This document shows positions 24,376 to 33,141 of a stretch of DNA of 49,799 bases, piece by piece; positions within the stretch are counted from its first letter, which is position 1, and the number at the start of each line of letters is the position of its first letter. This stretch comes from an uncultured Pseudomonadales bacterium. Lineage in GTDB: Bacteria; Pseudomonadota; Gammaproteobacteria; Pseudomonadales; Balneatricaceae. The notes beneath the pieces are model-generated. The model searched no databases, was not told where the DNA came from, and saw only the letters and a list, made by a program, of their open reading frames with translations. The position numbers and the translations under genes were made by a program. The stretch is from NCBI GenBank assembly GCA_938084925.1, contig CALKFY010000075.1, positions 1 through 49,799 on the forward strand, read 5' to 3'.

Positions 24376-25902
24376 ATGGAACCTAGCATGCACAATATTT
24401 CTCAGTGGATTCAAACCCACGCTAGCTTTACTCCAGATAAGCTGGCCATCATCGATGAACACCACAGCTACACCTATGGCGAACTAGAACAGCTAGTCAG
24501 CCAGCATGCGCGTTTGCTGAAACACCAGATGCGTATAGGCCGTGGAGACCGCGTAGCGTATCTGGGTTTTAATAGCATTGAGTTTTTGTGTTTGGTATTT
24601 GCCTGCGCCCGCTTAGGAGCCTTGTTCATTCCCATGAACTGGCGCTTAACCACGCCCGAATTTGATCATATTTTAGAGGACGCCAGTCCTTCTTTGGTTG
24701 TTTGTAGCAGTCGTTTCTCACAGCAGTTAGAACCCCTGCGTGAACAGCACCCTGACTGCCGCTTTGTAGCGCAAAACTTTAGCCACCCTGGCTGGCTCAG
24801 TCTACCCAGTATGCTACACCTAGCGAAAGACGAGCAGCGTGATGACGAAAACCCGCATGTTGACCTCAACAGCCCCTTGTTGATTGTTTATACGTCGGGT
24901 ACGACTGGTTTGCCCAAGGGCGCTGTACTGACCCAAAACGCACTCTTTCATAACGCCTTAAACAGTGCCCACATGCATGACATGTGCAGTCAGGACCGTA
25001 TATTAACGGTACTGCCTATGTTTCATGTGGGCGGCTTAAACATTCAAACATTACCGGCCCTCTATAAGGGTGCCACGGTAATTTTGCATGACCGCTTTGA
25101 GCCCCTACGCACCTTGGAATCCATTCGTGATGATAAACCCAGTTTGGTAGTATTGGTGCCGGCAACCTTGCAGGCCGTATTGGATCAGCCTAACTGGCAG
25201 ACTTACTTATCTAGCTTGCGCAGTATTTCCACGGGCTCCTCGGTGGTGCCCGAAACACTCATTGCGCCGTTTCATGCTATTGGCCTACCAGTACAACAAG
25301 TATATGGACTCACAGAAACCGCACCCATTGCCGTTTATCAAACCGCTGCACAAGCCTTACTCAAGTCCGGTAGTACCGGCTTACCTGGCCTGCATTGCGA
25401 TATGCAACTAGTGGATAACCAAGGGGACGCAGTGGTAGACGGCGACATAGGCCATATCCGCATCAAAGGCCCTAATGTCATGTTTGAATATTGGGGCAAT
25501 CCACAAGCCACTGCGAAAGCCTTACACAACGGCTGGTTTGATACAGGTGACATGGGTTACAAGGATACAGATGGTCATCTGGTGGTTGCTGACCGCGCCA
25601 AAGACATGATCATTTCTGGTGGTGAGAACATCTACCCAGCCGAGTTAGAAAACGTGCTGCACTCTATGCCCGGTGTACGCGATGCTGCGGTGATAGGTCG
25701 TCACCATGAAAAGTGGGGGGAAACTCCTGTTGCCGTGGTTATAGTGCAAGCAGGCCATGAGCTTACCAGCGCAGAAATTTTGGCCTATTTTGACGGACGC
25801 TTAGCGCGCTTTAAGCACCCTCGTGAAGTCATCTTTATGGATGAATTGCCACGCAATGTGATGGGAAAAGTACAGAAATTCCGTTTACGCTCTATGATCT
25901 AG
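24376..25902 (+). CDS. AMP-dependent acyl-CoA synthetase/ligase
   Basis: A 508-residue adenylate-forming ligase. The P-loop is IVYTSGTTGLPKGAVLTQ, followed by YGLTETAP, the hinge region GDMGYKDTDGHLVVADRAKD, MIISGGENIYPAELE and the C-terminal catalytic lysine in RNVMGKVQKFRLR. It activates a carboxylic acid to its CoA thioester. It is the last gene of the NicX-like operon, beyond a 90 bp gap with a palindrome. A CoA ligase is not part of known nic or pic pathways. Start may be the second ATG (24388). Its stop overlaps the oxyR stop by 4 bp tail to tail. Confidence 0.88.
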   Translation: MEPSMHNISQWIQTHASFTPDKLAIIDEHHSYTYGELEQLVSQHARLLKHQMRIGRGDRVAYLGFNSIEFLCLVFACARLGALFIPMNWRLTTPEFDHILEDASPSLVVCSSRFSQQLEPLREQHPDCRFVAQNFSHPGWLSLPSMLHLAKDEQRDDENPHVDLNSPLLIVYTSGTTGLPKGAVLTQNALFHNALNSAHMHDMCSQDRILTVLPMFHVGGLNIQTLPALYKGATVILHDRFEPLRTLESIRDDKPSLVVLVPATLQAVLDQPNWQTYLSSLRSISTGSSVVPETLIAPFHAIGLPVQQVYGLTETAPIAVYQTAAQALLKSGSTGLPGLHCDMQLVDNQGDAVVDGDIGHIRIKGPNVMFEYWGNPQATAKALHNGWFDTGDMGYKDTDGHLVVADRAKDMIISGGENIYPAELENVLHSMPGVRDAAVIGRHHEKWGETPVAVVIVQAGHELTSAEILAYFDGRLARFKHPREVIFMDELPRNVMGKVQKFRLRSMI

Positions 25903-26822
25903 TCAAACTCGATGACTGTTGCCGCCTCAACTTGTTGAGGTAGCACCTCCTGCGCTAGATTATTCAGCTTTTCTATGACTGGCCACAATACACTACCCGT
26001 GCGCCCCATCAAACCTAACTGCCTACCCGGCACAGGGTTATTAATAGCAATAAATTCAATGCCTGTTTCACCTTGCTCCTGCCACATCAGTTGCGTCAGC
26101 TTAGGCACCAGAGTGACACCATAGCCCATGCGTACCATATGCCGAAGCGTTTCTAGACTAGTGCCCTTAAACTGGTTGTTACCGTCAGACAAACCACACA
26201 AACGCCTTGTTTGATCCGACAGGCAATGGCCATCTTCTAATATCAGCAGCTTTTGGCTGGCAATTTCCCTGCTAGCCACATGCTGACGCCCCACCCATTC
26301 GTGCCGAGCCGGCAGCGCTAACACAAACTCCTCTATCCACATGTTCAAGGACCGCAAGCCAGGCTGCGGTTTTGGCAACGCCAACAAGCCCGCATCAACA
26401 GTGCCTGCCTGCAGTTGCTGCAGCAGCTTATGAGTTTGCAACTCCACCAGTTCGATACGCAAGTTAGGTAGCTGACTACGTACCTGTTGAGTCAAAAAGG
26501 GTAGTATATAAGCCGCTACAGACGGTATCAAAGCTAAGGTAAGTTTACCGCTATAGGGGTCTTGATGTTGCGTGGCCAAGCTTTCGATATCGGCCACCTG
26601 CGCCAACACAGGTTTAGCCTTGGCAATCACCTGTTCACCCAAAGGTGTTAACAATAGCTTGGGTTTGCTCGCTTCAACTAACCGTGCCCCCAGACGCTGT
26701 TCCAACTTTTTAATTTGGCCACTTAGGGTAGGCTGGCTAACATGGCAAGCTTCAGCCGCTTTACCAAAATGCTGAGTCTGGGATAGCACCACTAAATAAT
26801 GCAAATCTTTAACACTTATCAT
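25899..26822 (-). CDS. oxyR: OxyR hydrogen-peroxide-sensing LysR regulator
   Basis: A 307-residue LysR protein. The N-terminal helix-turn-helix (FGKAAEACHVSQPTLSGQIK) is OxyR-like, and the redox cysteines fall at C200 and C209 (LEDGHCLSDQTRRLC), matching C199/C208 of E. coli OxyR. Peroxide would form the disulfide and switch it to an activator. It is divergent from a peroxiredoxin gene, its expected target. Confidence 0.95.
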   Translation of the reverse strand: MISVKDLHYLVVLSQTQHFGKAAEACHVSQPTLSGQIKKLEQRLGARLVEASKPKLLLTPLGEQVIAKAKPVLAQVADIESLATQHQDPYSGKLTLALIPSVAAYILPFLTQQVRSQLPNLRIELVELQTHKLLQQLQAGTVDAGLLALPKPQPGLRSLNMWIEEFVLALPARHEWVGRQHVASREIASQKLLILEDGHCLSDQTRRLCGLSDGNNQFKGTSLETLRHMVRMGYGVTLVPKLTQLMWQEQGETGIEFIAINNPVPGRQLGLMGRTGSVLWPVIEKLNNLAQEVLPQQVEAATVIEFD

Positions 26823-26962
26823 TATTGATTTTTCCTATCACAAATAACAATTCAAACGATTATACAAATAACATAACTTATCGCACAATGGCTACATCAG
26901 ATCGACACAACGATCTCTTATCATCAGTTAAGAACCTAGCAACAACTTTAGAGGGATTTACC

Positions 26963-27490
26963 ATGCACAAGGGCATTCAAGTACCAAACATCACTTTTCA
27001 CTACCGCGTACGAGACGAGAGCATCGGTGGCGACAACCCATTCCGCTGGCAGCAAGTCACTAGCGACGAGATTTTTAGCAACAAAAAGATCGTGGTCTTC
27101 TCTCTACCGGGGGCCTTCACACCGACATGCAGCACCTTTCAGGTACCTGGCTTTGAAGCGGCCTATGAGGAAATCAAATCCCATGGCGTCGATGAAGTCT
27201 ATGTGCTGTCTGTCAACGACACCTTTGTCATGCGTAAATGGATGTTAGACCAAGGCGTTGAAAACCTTAGCTTCATCCCCGACGGTGCTGGCGAATTTAC
27301 TCGCCAGCTGGGCATGCTAGTCGATAAGAGCAACATCGGCTTTGGCTTACGTTCATGGCGCTACGCAATGGTCGTTGATAACGGTATCATCCAGCACTGG
27401 TTAGAAGAACCAGGCCGTGAAGACAACCACGCCGCCGACCCTTATGGTGTTAGTTCGCCAGAATCAGTTTTGGCAGCACTTAAAGGCTAA
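26963..27490 (+). CDS. Prx5-type peroxiredoxin
   Basis: A 175-residue peroxiredoxin with the PxxxTxxC active site LPGAFTPTCSTF (P49, T53, peroxidatic C56). There is no other cysteine, so it is a one-Cys enzyme needing an outside reductant such as glutaredoxin. It resembles the peroxiredoxin half of the Prx5-glutaredoxin hybrids, without the glutaredoxin domain. The ATG at 26963 has GAGGG 7 bases upstream; a longer ORF from 26825 runs through the oxyR promoter region and is rejected. Divergent position from oxyR predicts peroxide induction. Confidence 0.92.
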   Translation: MHKGIQVPNITFHYRVRDESIGGDNPFRWQQVTSDEIFSNKKIVVFSLPGAFTPTCSTFQVPGFEAAYEEIKSHGVDEVYVLSVNDTFVMRKWMLDQGVENLSFIPDGAGEFTRQLGMLVDKSNIGFGLRSWRYAMVVDNGIIQHWLEEPGREDNHAADPYGVSSPESVLAALKG

Positions 27491-27589
27491 AATATTTAGG
27501 GGGGCAATCTTCAAGTCTGATCCTAACTAGGTGAAAACTTCTTAAGCGCCCCCTACAACACTCGCATATCTTTTCAGCGCAAAATCCCG

Positions 27590-27652
27590 TATAATATGCC
27601 GCGAATCAAGTCTGTCAGCCAATGCTGACTCCTCTATACCCCAGGATTATCC
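27590..27652 (+). promoter_or_regulatory. -10 element and structured leader of the deaD-like gene
   Basis: A consensus TATAAT lies at 27590-27595. The leader then carries a GTCAGC (27614-27619) / GCTGAC (27624-27629) hairpin with a CAAT loop, and AGGA about 8 bases before the ATG. The -35 is poorly defined. Cold-shock helicase genes often have folded leaders; this short one may be part of such control. Confidence 0.5.
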
Positions 27653-29473
27653 ATGACCACAGCCTCTGGCTTTGCCGAATTAGGCCTTTCTGCACCTGTA
27701 CAGAAAGCATTATCACGTATCGGCTACGAACAACCTTCCCCTATTCAAGCCGCTAGTATCCCACCGATTCTAGCTGGTAAAGACATCCTTGGTACAGCGC
27801 AAACAGGTACCGGCAAAACCGCCGCCTTTGCCCTACCAACCTTGTCACGTATTGACCTAAAGAACACCAACCCACAAATATTGGTGCTAGCGCCAACACG
27901 CGAACTAGCTATCCAGGTAGCTGAAGCTTTCCAGAACTATGCTAGCGAATTAAAAGGTTTCCATGTACTGCCAATTTACGGTGGTAGCAGCATGCAAAAC
28001 CAACTACGCATGCTAAAGCGTGGCGTACAAGTTATTGTTGGTACTCCTGGCCGTGTTATGGACCATATGCGTCGTGGCACACTAAAGCTAGAAAACCTAC
28101 AAACTGTGGTACTAGACGAAGCTGACGAAATGCTACGCATGGGCTTTATCGACGACATCAACTGGATCCTGGAACACAAGCCAGACGCATGTCAGGTAGC
28201 CTTGTTCTCCGCGACCATGCCTTCCCAGATCCAAAGAACAGCGCAAAAATACCTGAAAGATCCTCAAATCGTGAAGATCGAATCAGAAACCGCTACCGTA
28301 GAGCGTATTACTCAACGTTACTGGAAAGCCGTGGGCACTCCTAAGCTAGATGCTCTTACCCGCATCTTAGAAGTTGAAAACTTTGATGGCGTTATCATCT
28401 TTGTACGCACCAAGACTTTGACCGTAGAGCTGGCTGACAAGTTAGAAGCTCGTGGCCATAGTGCTGCCGCTATCAATGGCGACATGTCTCAGCAATTGCG
28501 TGAGCGCACCATTGAGCAGCTGAAGAATGGCAAAACCGACATTCTTGTGGCGACAGATGTTGCCGCCCGTGGTATCGACGTTGCTCGTGTAAGCCACGTT
28601 ATCAACTACGACATTCCTTACGATACAGAAGCCTACGTACACCGTATTGGCCGTACTGGCCGTGCTGGTCGTGAAGGCAACGCCATCTTGTTTGTCGCAC
28701 CACGCGAGCGCCGTATGCTACGCGCTATCGAAGAAGCTACTCGCCAAACCATTACACCAATGGAATTGCCTAGCCGCGAGCAAGCACAAGAACGCCGCAT
28801 TGACCAATTCAAAGATGAATTGGAAAAGGCATTGTCTGCTGACCTTAGCAAGTTTAGTGAAATTGTTTCCCAGTTTGTTGAAGAACGTGACACTAGCTCA
28901 GAGCAAGTTGCTGCCGCCTTGTTGCACCTTATTCAACAGGAAAAACCACTAATTTTGCCTGAAGGCCGTCCAGAACGTTCTCGTCGTGATGAAAGCGTTG
29001 GTTTTGACGAGCGCCCAGATCGTGAACGCCGTGAAAAACGCGAACGTCAGCCACGCCCAGAGCATGATGGCGAACCTATTGCTATGGAACGCTTCCGCAT
29101 TGCCGTTGGCCGTGACCATAACGTCAACCCAGGTGACATTGTTGGCGCCATTGCCAACGAAGCCGACCTATCCAGCGCCTATATTGGCCGTATCAAACTG
29201 CACGATGAGTACAGTACTGTTGATTTGCCGGCCGGCATGCCTCAGGAAGTACAAAATCTGCTAAAAGGTGTACGCGTGCGCAACCAGCCGCTACAACTTG
29301 AGTCAGAAGGCCCTGCGGATGATTTTGTTCCTGGCGCACCTCGACCACGTCGCCCAAGCCGTGGTGGCCCAGGTGGCGGCAAGCACCAGCGTGGTCGTTC
29401 TGACAACCGTGGTGATCGCGGAGATCGTGGTGGCGAACGTCGCCACTCACGCGGCCCTAAGCCTCGTTCTTAA
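27653..29473 (+). CDS. deaD: DEAD-box ATP-dependent RNA helicase (CsdA/DeaD-like)
   Basis: A 606-residue helicase. In order: Q motif (SPIQ), AQTGTGKT, PTRELA, TPGR, DEAD, SAT, ARGIDVARV and HRIGRTGRAG, then a C-terminal DbpA/CsdA RNA-binding domain beginning FRIAVGRDHNVNPGDIVGAI and an arginine-glycine-rich basic tail. This layout and length are those of DeaD/CsdA, which unwinds RNA for ribosome assembly and mRNA turnover, especially in the cold. Charged linker residues 430-480 are rich in arginine and glutamate. It is monocistronic, ending at a bidirectional terminator. Confidence 0.95.
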   Translation: MTTASGFAELGLSAPVQKALSRIGYEQPSPIQAASIPPILAGKDILGTAQTGTGKTAAFALPTLSRIDLKNTNPQILVLAPTRELAIQVAEAFQNYASELKGFHVLPIYGGSSMQNQLRMLKRGVQVIVGTPGRVMDHMRRGTLKLENLQTVVLDEADEMLRMGFIDDINWILEHKPDACQVALFSATMPSQIQRTAQKYLKDPQIVKIESETATVERITQRYWKAVGTPKLDALTRILEVENFDGVIIFVRTKTLTVELADKLEARGHSAAAINGDMSQQLRERTIEQLKNGKTDILVATDVAARGIDVARVSHVINYDIPYDTEAYVHRIGRTGRAGREGNAILFVAPRERRMLRAIEEATRQTITPMELPSREQAQERRIDQFKDELEKALSADLSKFSEIVSQFVEERDTSSEQVAAALLHLIQQEKPLILPEGRPERSRRDESVGFDERPDRERREKRERQPRPEHDGEPIAMERFRIAVGRDHNVNPGDIVGAIANEADLSSAYIGRIKLHDEYSTVDLPAGMPQEVQNLLKGVRVRNQPLQLESEGPADDFVPGAPRPRRPSRGGPGGGKHQRGRSDNRGDRGDRGGERRHSRGPKPRS

Positions 29474-29509
29474 TCACTATTTAAGAACAGCAAGACCGCG
29501 TTAAACCAA

Positions 29510-29540
29510 AAAGCCTAGCCTAAACAGCTAGGCTTTCTTG
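29510..29540. terminator. Bidirectional terminator between deaD and the LysR gene
   Basis: AAAGCCTAGC (29510-29519) pairs perfectly with GCTAGGCTTT (29527-29536) around a 7-base loop; A residues before it and T residues after it give tails for both directions. It overlaps the stop codon of the convergent LysR gene. Confidence 0.8.
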
Positions 29541-30410
29541 TAACCAGTCCGAAAATTGCTGAGCCGCAGGGCTCAAGGGCCCGCCTTGCGGCTTAATCAA
29601 GTAGAAGTTTTCAGCACTCGGAATCGACCAATCAAAGGGCTGTACCAGAGTACCTTTAGCCAACTCATCCTTAGTCAAAAAGTCCAAGCCTAGCATTACC
29701 CCCATACCTGACATGGCCGCCATCTGGCAAAAATCCGATGAATCCATTTGATCGCCAGAGCCTAACTGCTCCGGTGGCAAACCAGCCGTACGAAACCAAT
29801 CACTCCAGCCAGACAAGGTACCTGTAAGATGAATTAAACGGTGGTACTGCAGGTTATCTAAACTAGTAAGCGGGTGATCCCCTTCTAGCAAAGCTGGCGA
29901 ACACGTTGGCTGCAGGGCACCATGGGTAAGCTGCACCACTTCTGGCTCGGCCCACACACCTGGCCCCCAACGAATTTCTAAATCATAGTCTTCCACCCGT
30001 ACTTCAGGCAGCCATTGCACACGCGCTATGCGCAATTCAATATGCGGAAAACGTTCTTGAAAATCAGTTAAACGAGGCATCAACCACCAACCAAAGGCAC
30101 CGCTTACGCGTACACGTACGCGCTGCTCCTTAACCTGGCCGAATACTTCTTGAGTAGCCATACTGAGCCGGTCCAAAGCATCCTTTACCTTAGGCAAGTA
30201 GGCCCGGCCAGCTTCAGTAAGTTGCAAGCCACGCGGCATACGCTGAAACAGTGGCTGACATAAATAGTGTTCTAACAATTTAATTTGCTGGCTAACCGCA
30301 GCTTGTGTCAAATTCAGCTCAGCCGCCGCTGTGGTAAAACTCATATGACGGGCAGCCGATTCGAAGGTACGCAGCCAGTTTAATGTGGGCAAATGGGGAC
30401 GTCGTGACAT
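29520..30410 (-). CDS. GcvA-like LysR-family regulator
   Basis: A 296-residue LysR protein of the GcvA type (LPTLNWLRTFESAARHMSFT followed by AAELNLTQAAVSQQIKLLE). I chose the ATG at 30410 with a GAG-type ribosome site; a GTG three codons earlier is possible. It is divergent from the Ldh2-family dehydrogenase gene, with about 250 bp between the starts, and probably controls it. The effector is unknown. Confidence 0.88.
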   Translation of the reverse strand: MSRRPHLPTLNWLRTFESAARHMSFTTAAAELNLTQAAVSQQIKLLEHYLCQPLFQRMPRGLQLTEAGRAYLPKVKDALDRLSMATQEVFGQVKEQRVRVRVSGAFGWWLMPRLTDFQERFPHIELRIARVQWLPEVRVEDYDLEIRWGPGVWAEPEVVQLTHGALQPTCSPALLEGDHPLTSLDNLQYHRLIHLTGTLSGWSDWFRTAGLPPEQLGSGDQMDSSDFCQMAAMSGMGVMLGLDFLTKDELAKGTLVQPFDWSIPSAENFYLIKPQGGPLSPAAQQFSDWLQESLAV

Positions 30411-30659
30411 AAACACCACTCTTTCTAAAGAAGACTATAAGATGGGCTATTGATAAGGCCCGGTATTCGCAACCAGAATTGGTTTAATTCCAACATGGAT
30501 TAGACTCTTATGGCGAAATATATCCTCAAATCAGCCTTGTTTCCATCCATTTCTCACCCAATTCTTATCTTTAGGAGACAAAGCCAGTTTCCAGGCTTTA
30601 CCCCACCTTGCCCCATCCCCTACAATCGCCCCTTTATTGACCAATATACGGACCCGCCA

Positions 30660-31655
30660 ATGAGCACCACAAATGTTGACCTAGACACCATAGAATCTAC
30701 TACCAGCCAAGCCCTAAAAGCCCACGGCGCCGATGACTGGATTGCCGACAGTGTGGCACATGCAGTCCGTGTAGCGGAAGGTTATGGCAACCGTATTTGT
30801 GGACTTTACTACTTAGAAAGCTACTGCGCACAGCTTAAAACCGGCCGCGTACTAGGCAATGTAGAACCCGAAGTAAGCCAGCCTAAACCTGGTAGTGTAA
30901 AAGTAGACGCTAAGTTAGGCTTTGCCCAACCAGCTTTCACCCGCGGCTTACCAACCGCATTAGAAGCCGCCAAGGTTAATGGCATTGCTAGCTTGGCCAT
31001 TTGCCACGCCCATACTTGCACATCCCTAGGCTACTTTACCGAGCAGATCGCCCGCGCTGGCTTTATCGCTATTGGCCTAACTAACGCTTCTGCTTGTGTA
31101 TCACCTCCAGGTGGCACCAAAGCTGTATTGGGCACTAACCCATTCTCCATGTCAGTGCCTGCCGAAGATGGTGGCCTAGCCATGCATTTTGACCAGTCCA
31201 CAAGTGCTATTGCCTTGGGCAAAATCACTATGGCCGCGGCCGCGGGCGAAGACATTCCGGTGGGCTGGGGTGTAGATTCCGAAGGCCAATCTACCACTGA
31301 TCCAAATGCTGTTATCAAAGGCGGTTCATTGATGTCGTCAGGCGGCTACAAAGGTTATGGTTTTGGCTTGATGGTAGAAATATTGGCAGCCGCCTTCACC
31401 AACGGCAACACCAGCACTCAGTTAGAACCACTAAAGAAGCCAGAAGGTACACCACACGACCTAGGCCAAACTTATATCATTATTGATCCTACCAATGTTG
31501 CCGGCCAAGGTTTTTGGCAGCGCATGGAAGCTATTCAAGAAGTGATCAAGGCGCAACCTGGTGCTCGTCTACCCGGTGCCAACAAGACGCAACAGCCTGT
31601 AGTAGAGCTAGACGACAAAGTTTGGCAACAAGCTATCAACCTGTCGCAAGCCTAA
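30660..31655 (+). CDS. Malate/L-lactate dehydrogenase (Ldh2/YlbC) family NAD(P)H-dependent oxidoreductase
   Basis: A 331-residue member of the Ldh2/MDG family, which uses NAD(P)H without a Rossmann fold. Diagnostic stretches are TNPFSMSVPAEDGGLAMHFD, QSTSAIALGKI, GGYKGYGFGLMVEILAA and the early HAVRVAEGYGNR. Family members reduce ketoacids or cyclic imino acids (malate, lactate, ureidoglycolate, delta1-piperideine-2-carboxylate). The divergent GcvA-like regulator hints at amino-acid chemistry, which is inference. The ATG at 30660 is chosen because the 50 extra residues from an upstream start are not family-like. Confidence 0.85.
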   Translation: MSTTNVDLDTIESTTSQALKAHGADDWIADSVAHAVRVAEGYGNRICGLYYLESYCAQLKTGRVLGNVEPEVSQPKPGSVKVDAKLGFAQPAFTRGLPTALEAAKVNGIASLAICHAHTCTSLGYFTEQIARAGFIAIGLTNASACVSPPGGTKAVLGTNPFSMSVPAEDGGLAMHFDQSTSAIALGKITMAAAAGEDIPVGWGVDSEGQSTTDPNAVIKGGSLMSSGGYKGYGFGLMVEILAAAFTNGNTSTQLEPLKKPEGTPHDLGQTYIIIDPTNVAGQGFWQRMEAIQEVIKAQPGARLPGANKTQQPVVELDDKVWQQAINLSQA

Positions 31656-31702
31656 TATGCCTACTCCTAACTAGGTCTTTGGTCCTAGAAGATTAGAAAT
31701 AT

Positions 31703-31747
31703 GCCATAAATAGGCCTGAAAAACTTGCTTTCAGGCTTGGCTATGGC
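31703..31747. terminator. Long hairpin downstream of the dehydrogenase gene
   Basis: GCCTGAAA (31714-31721) pairs with TTTCAGGC (31729-31736), and an outer GCCATA (31703-31708) pairs with TATGGC (31742-31747). It sits between the dehydrogenase stop and the receiver gene. The T-run is weak, so termination may need Rho or it may act as an mRNA end stabiliser. Confidence 0.5.
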
Positions 31748-31786
31748 ACAATTTACCCCTAGCGTTAGTATGCAAGGTAGTAGTCC

Positions 31787-32158
31787 ATGTCCCAAATCCA
31801 AATCTTGGTCGTTGAAGACGATGTCGTCAACCAAGAAATCATAAGCGAATTCCTGACCTTTTCTGGCATTCAGGTAGATTTGGCCGAAGACGGCGTGGAA
31901 GCTCTTAACTGTGTTCGCGACAAGCAATATGACATCATCATCATGGATTTAATGATGCCTAACCTAGACGGTCTTGCCGCTACCCGCGCTATCCGCGCCA
32001 TGAAAGATGCGCAACGCGCCAACACCCCTATTATTGCTGCCACTGCCCGTGACCCTGTTGCGGAACAACAAGCTTGGCTAGAAGCAGGTATCAACGACTA
32101 CGTACACAAGCCCTTCTCTGAAGATGAGCTGTGGAACGTTATCAATCGCTTTGTTTGA
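31787..32158 (+). CDS. Single-domain response regulator (CheY-like receiver)
   Basis: A 123-residue receiver-only protein with acidic E10/D11/D12, phosphoacceptor D54 (IIMDLMMPNLDG), T86 (AATARD) and K108 (YVHKPF). There is no output domain and no kinase nearby. It is close in style to the receiver at 15483-15857, both resembling receivers of hybrid histidine kinases, but the two differ enough not to be a recent duplication. It converges on rluA with a 3 bp gap. Confidence 0.9.
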   Translation: MSQIQILVVEDDVVNQEIISEFLTFSGIQVDLAEDGVEALNCVRDKQYDIIIMDLMMPNLDGLAATRAIRAMKDAQRANTPIIAATARDPVAEQQAWLEAGINDYVHKPFSEDELWNVINRFV

Positions 32159-32161
32159 GCA

Positions 32162-32875
32162 TTACCAGCTCGTCTTTGCGAGCGTAGCAAAACAATCTTT
32201 CTGATACTCACGCGACACAAAATCTGCCTCTACTCGCTGGCTCAACGACAAATTGCTATCTGGATGCAATATTCGTAAATACTCAGCATGTAACTGCAAA
32301 CGCGCAGCTTTTGCTTGTGCCTGTGCATCGGCATAAAAGCGACAACCCAAAATAGGATTGCCCAAAGCTGCCATATGCACACGCAATTGGTGCGAACGAC
32401 CGGTGATAGGTGTTAAACGCACCAAACTTGCTTGCTTAACGGCATCGTAATGCAACACTTCATATTCCGTAAGGCTTGGCTTACCTTGAATCATATCTAC
32501 CATCTGCTTAGGACGATTGGGCCAATCACAACGCAAAGGCAAATTAACACTGCTTTGGTCTTGTGCCATAGGACCATCTACCCAAGCCAAATACTGTTTA
32601 CGTGTAGTGCGCTCCTGAAACTGCCGACTGAGGTGACGCAAAGCATCCTTGTGACGCGCCAGAACCATCACACCAGAGGTATCCATATCCAACCGGTGTA
32701 CCACATGCATCTCCCCGAAACGCGCTAACAAACGGCTATACACGCTGTCGTAATTGGCAGGATCACGTCCTGGCACCGACAACAAGCCACTGGGCTTGTT
32801 AACCAAGACTATGGCATCGTCTGCATACAGAATAGGTAAGGACTGCGTGCACTGCTGGTGTACATAAGTGCTCAA
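32162..32875 (-). CDS. rluA: RluA-family pseudouridine synthase (dual tRNA/23S rRNA type)
   Basis: A 237-residue pseudouridine synthase with NKPSGLLSVPGR, the catalytic aspartate loop HRLDMDTSGVMV, and the C-terminal RLTPITGRSHQLRVHM and LQLHAEYLRILHP. It has no S4 domain and RluA-like length, so it likely modifies U746 of 23S rRNA and U32 of tRNAs. The start is a TTG (32873-32875) that shares bases with the TGA of the upstream DUF2986 gene (TTGA); no ATG lies at a position that would keep the family N-terminus. Confidence 0.9.
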   Translation of the reverse strand: MSTYVHQQCTQSLPILYADDAIVLVNKPSGLLSVPGRDPANYDSVYSRLLARFGEMHVVHRLDMDTSGVMVLARHKDALRHLSRQFQERTTRKQYLAWVDGPMAQDQSSVNLPLRCDWPNRPKQMVDMIQGKPSLTEYEVLHYDAVKQASLVRLTPITGRSHQLRVHMAALGNPILGCRFYADAQAQAKAARLQLHAEYLRILHPDSNLSLSQRVEADFVSREYQKDCFATLAKTSW

Positions 32876-33033
32876 GGCTGCTGCTCAGCATTGGTGTTAG
32901 CAGCACTGCCATCAGACAGGTTGGCACGTTCGGCCTTGCTAATGTATCTAGGCTTATTTTTTGGTGCAAGTTTGGCCTTGGCACGCTTGGCGCGAGCCTT
33001 AAGAATTTGGTTGCCCTTTTTACGCTTGTTCAT
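32872..33033 (-). CDS. DUF2986 family small basic protein
   Basis: A 53-residue, very basic peptide starting MNKRKKGNQILKARAKRAKA and continuing with NKPRYISKAERA, which matches DUF2986. Function is unknown; the charge suggests RNA or ribosome binding, inferred only. It ends in the TTGA overlap that starts rluA, so the two are translationally coupled. Confidence 0.8.
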   Translation of the reverse strand: MNKRKKGNQILKARAKRAKAKLAPKNKPRYISKAERANLSDGSAANTNAEQQP

Positions 33034-33078
33034 TGCTATTAGCTCACATCTATTACCAGCAACATGATATCAGTTTGC

Positions 33079-33105
33079 AAAAAAAACCCCAGCTATAGCT
33101 GAGGC
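33079..33105 (-). terminator. Rho-independent terminator of the rhodanese/MBL gene
   Basis: Read on the minus strand, GCCTCAGC-TATA-GCTGGGGT forms a stem (one G-T pair) followed by eight T residues. It lies 36 bp past the stop of the upstream minus-strand gene and separates it from DUF2986/rluA. Confidence 0.85.
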
Positions 33106-33141
33106 TTTTACTACATTTTTGACCTTATAATAGCGGCCAAA

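Noticed and set aside
26825-26962. Longer peroxiredoxin reading frame
   Set aside because: The extra part covers the oxyR-prx promoter region and has no family similarity; GAGGG supports 26963.
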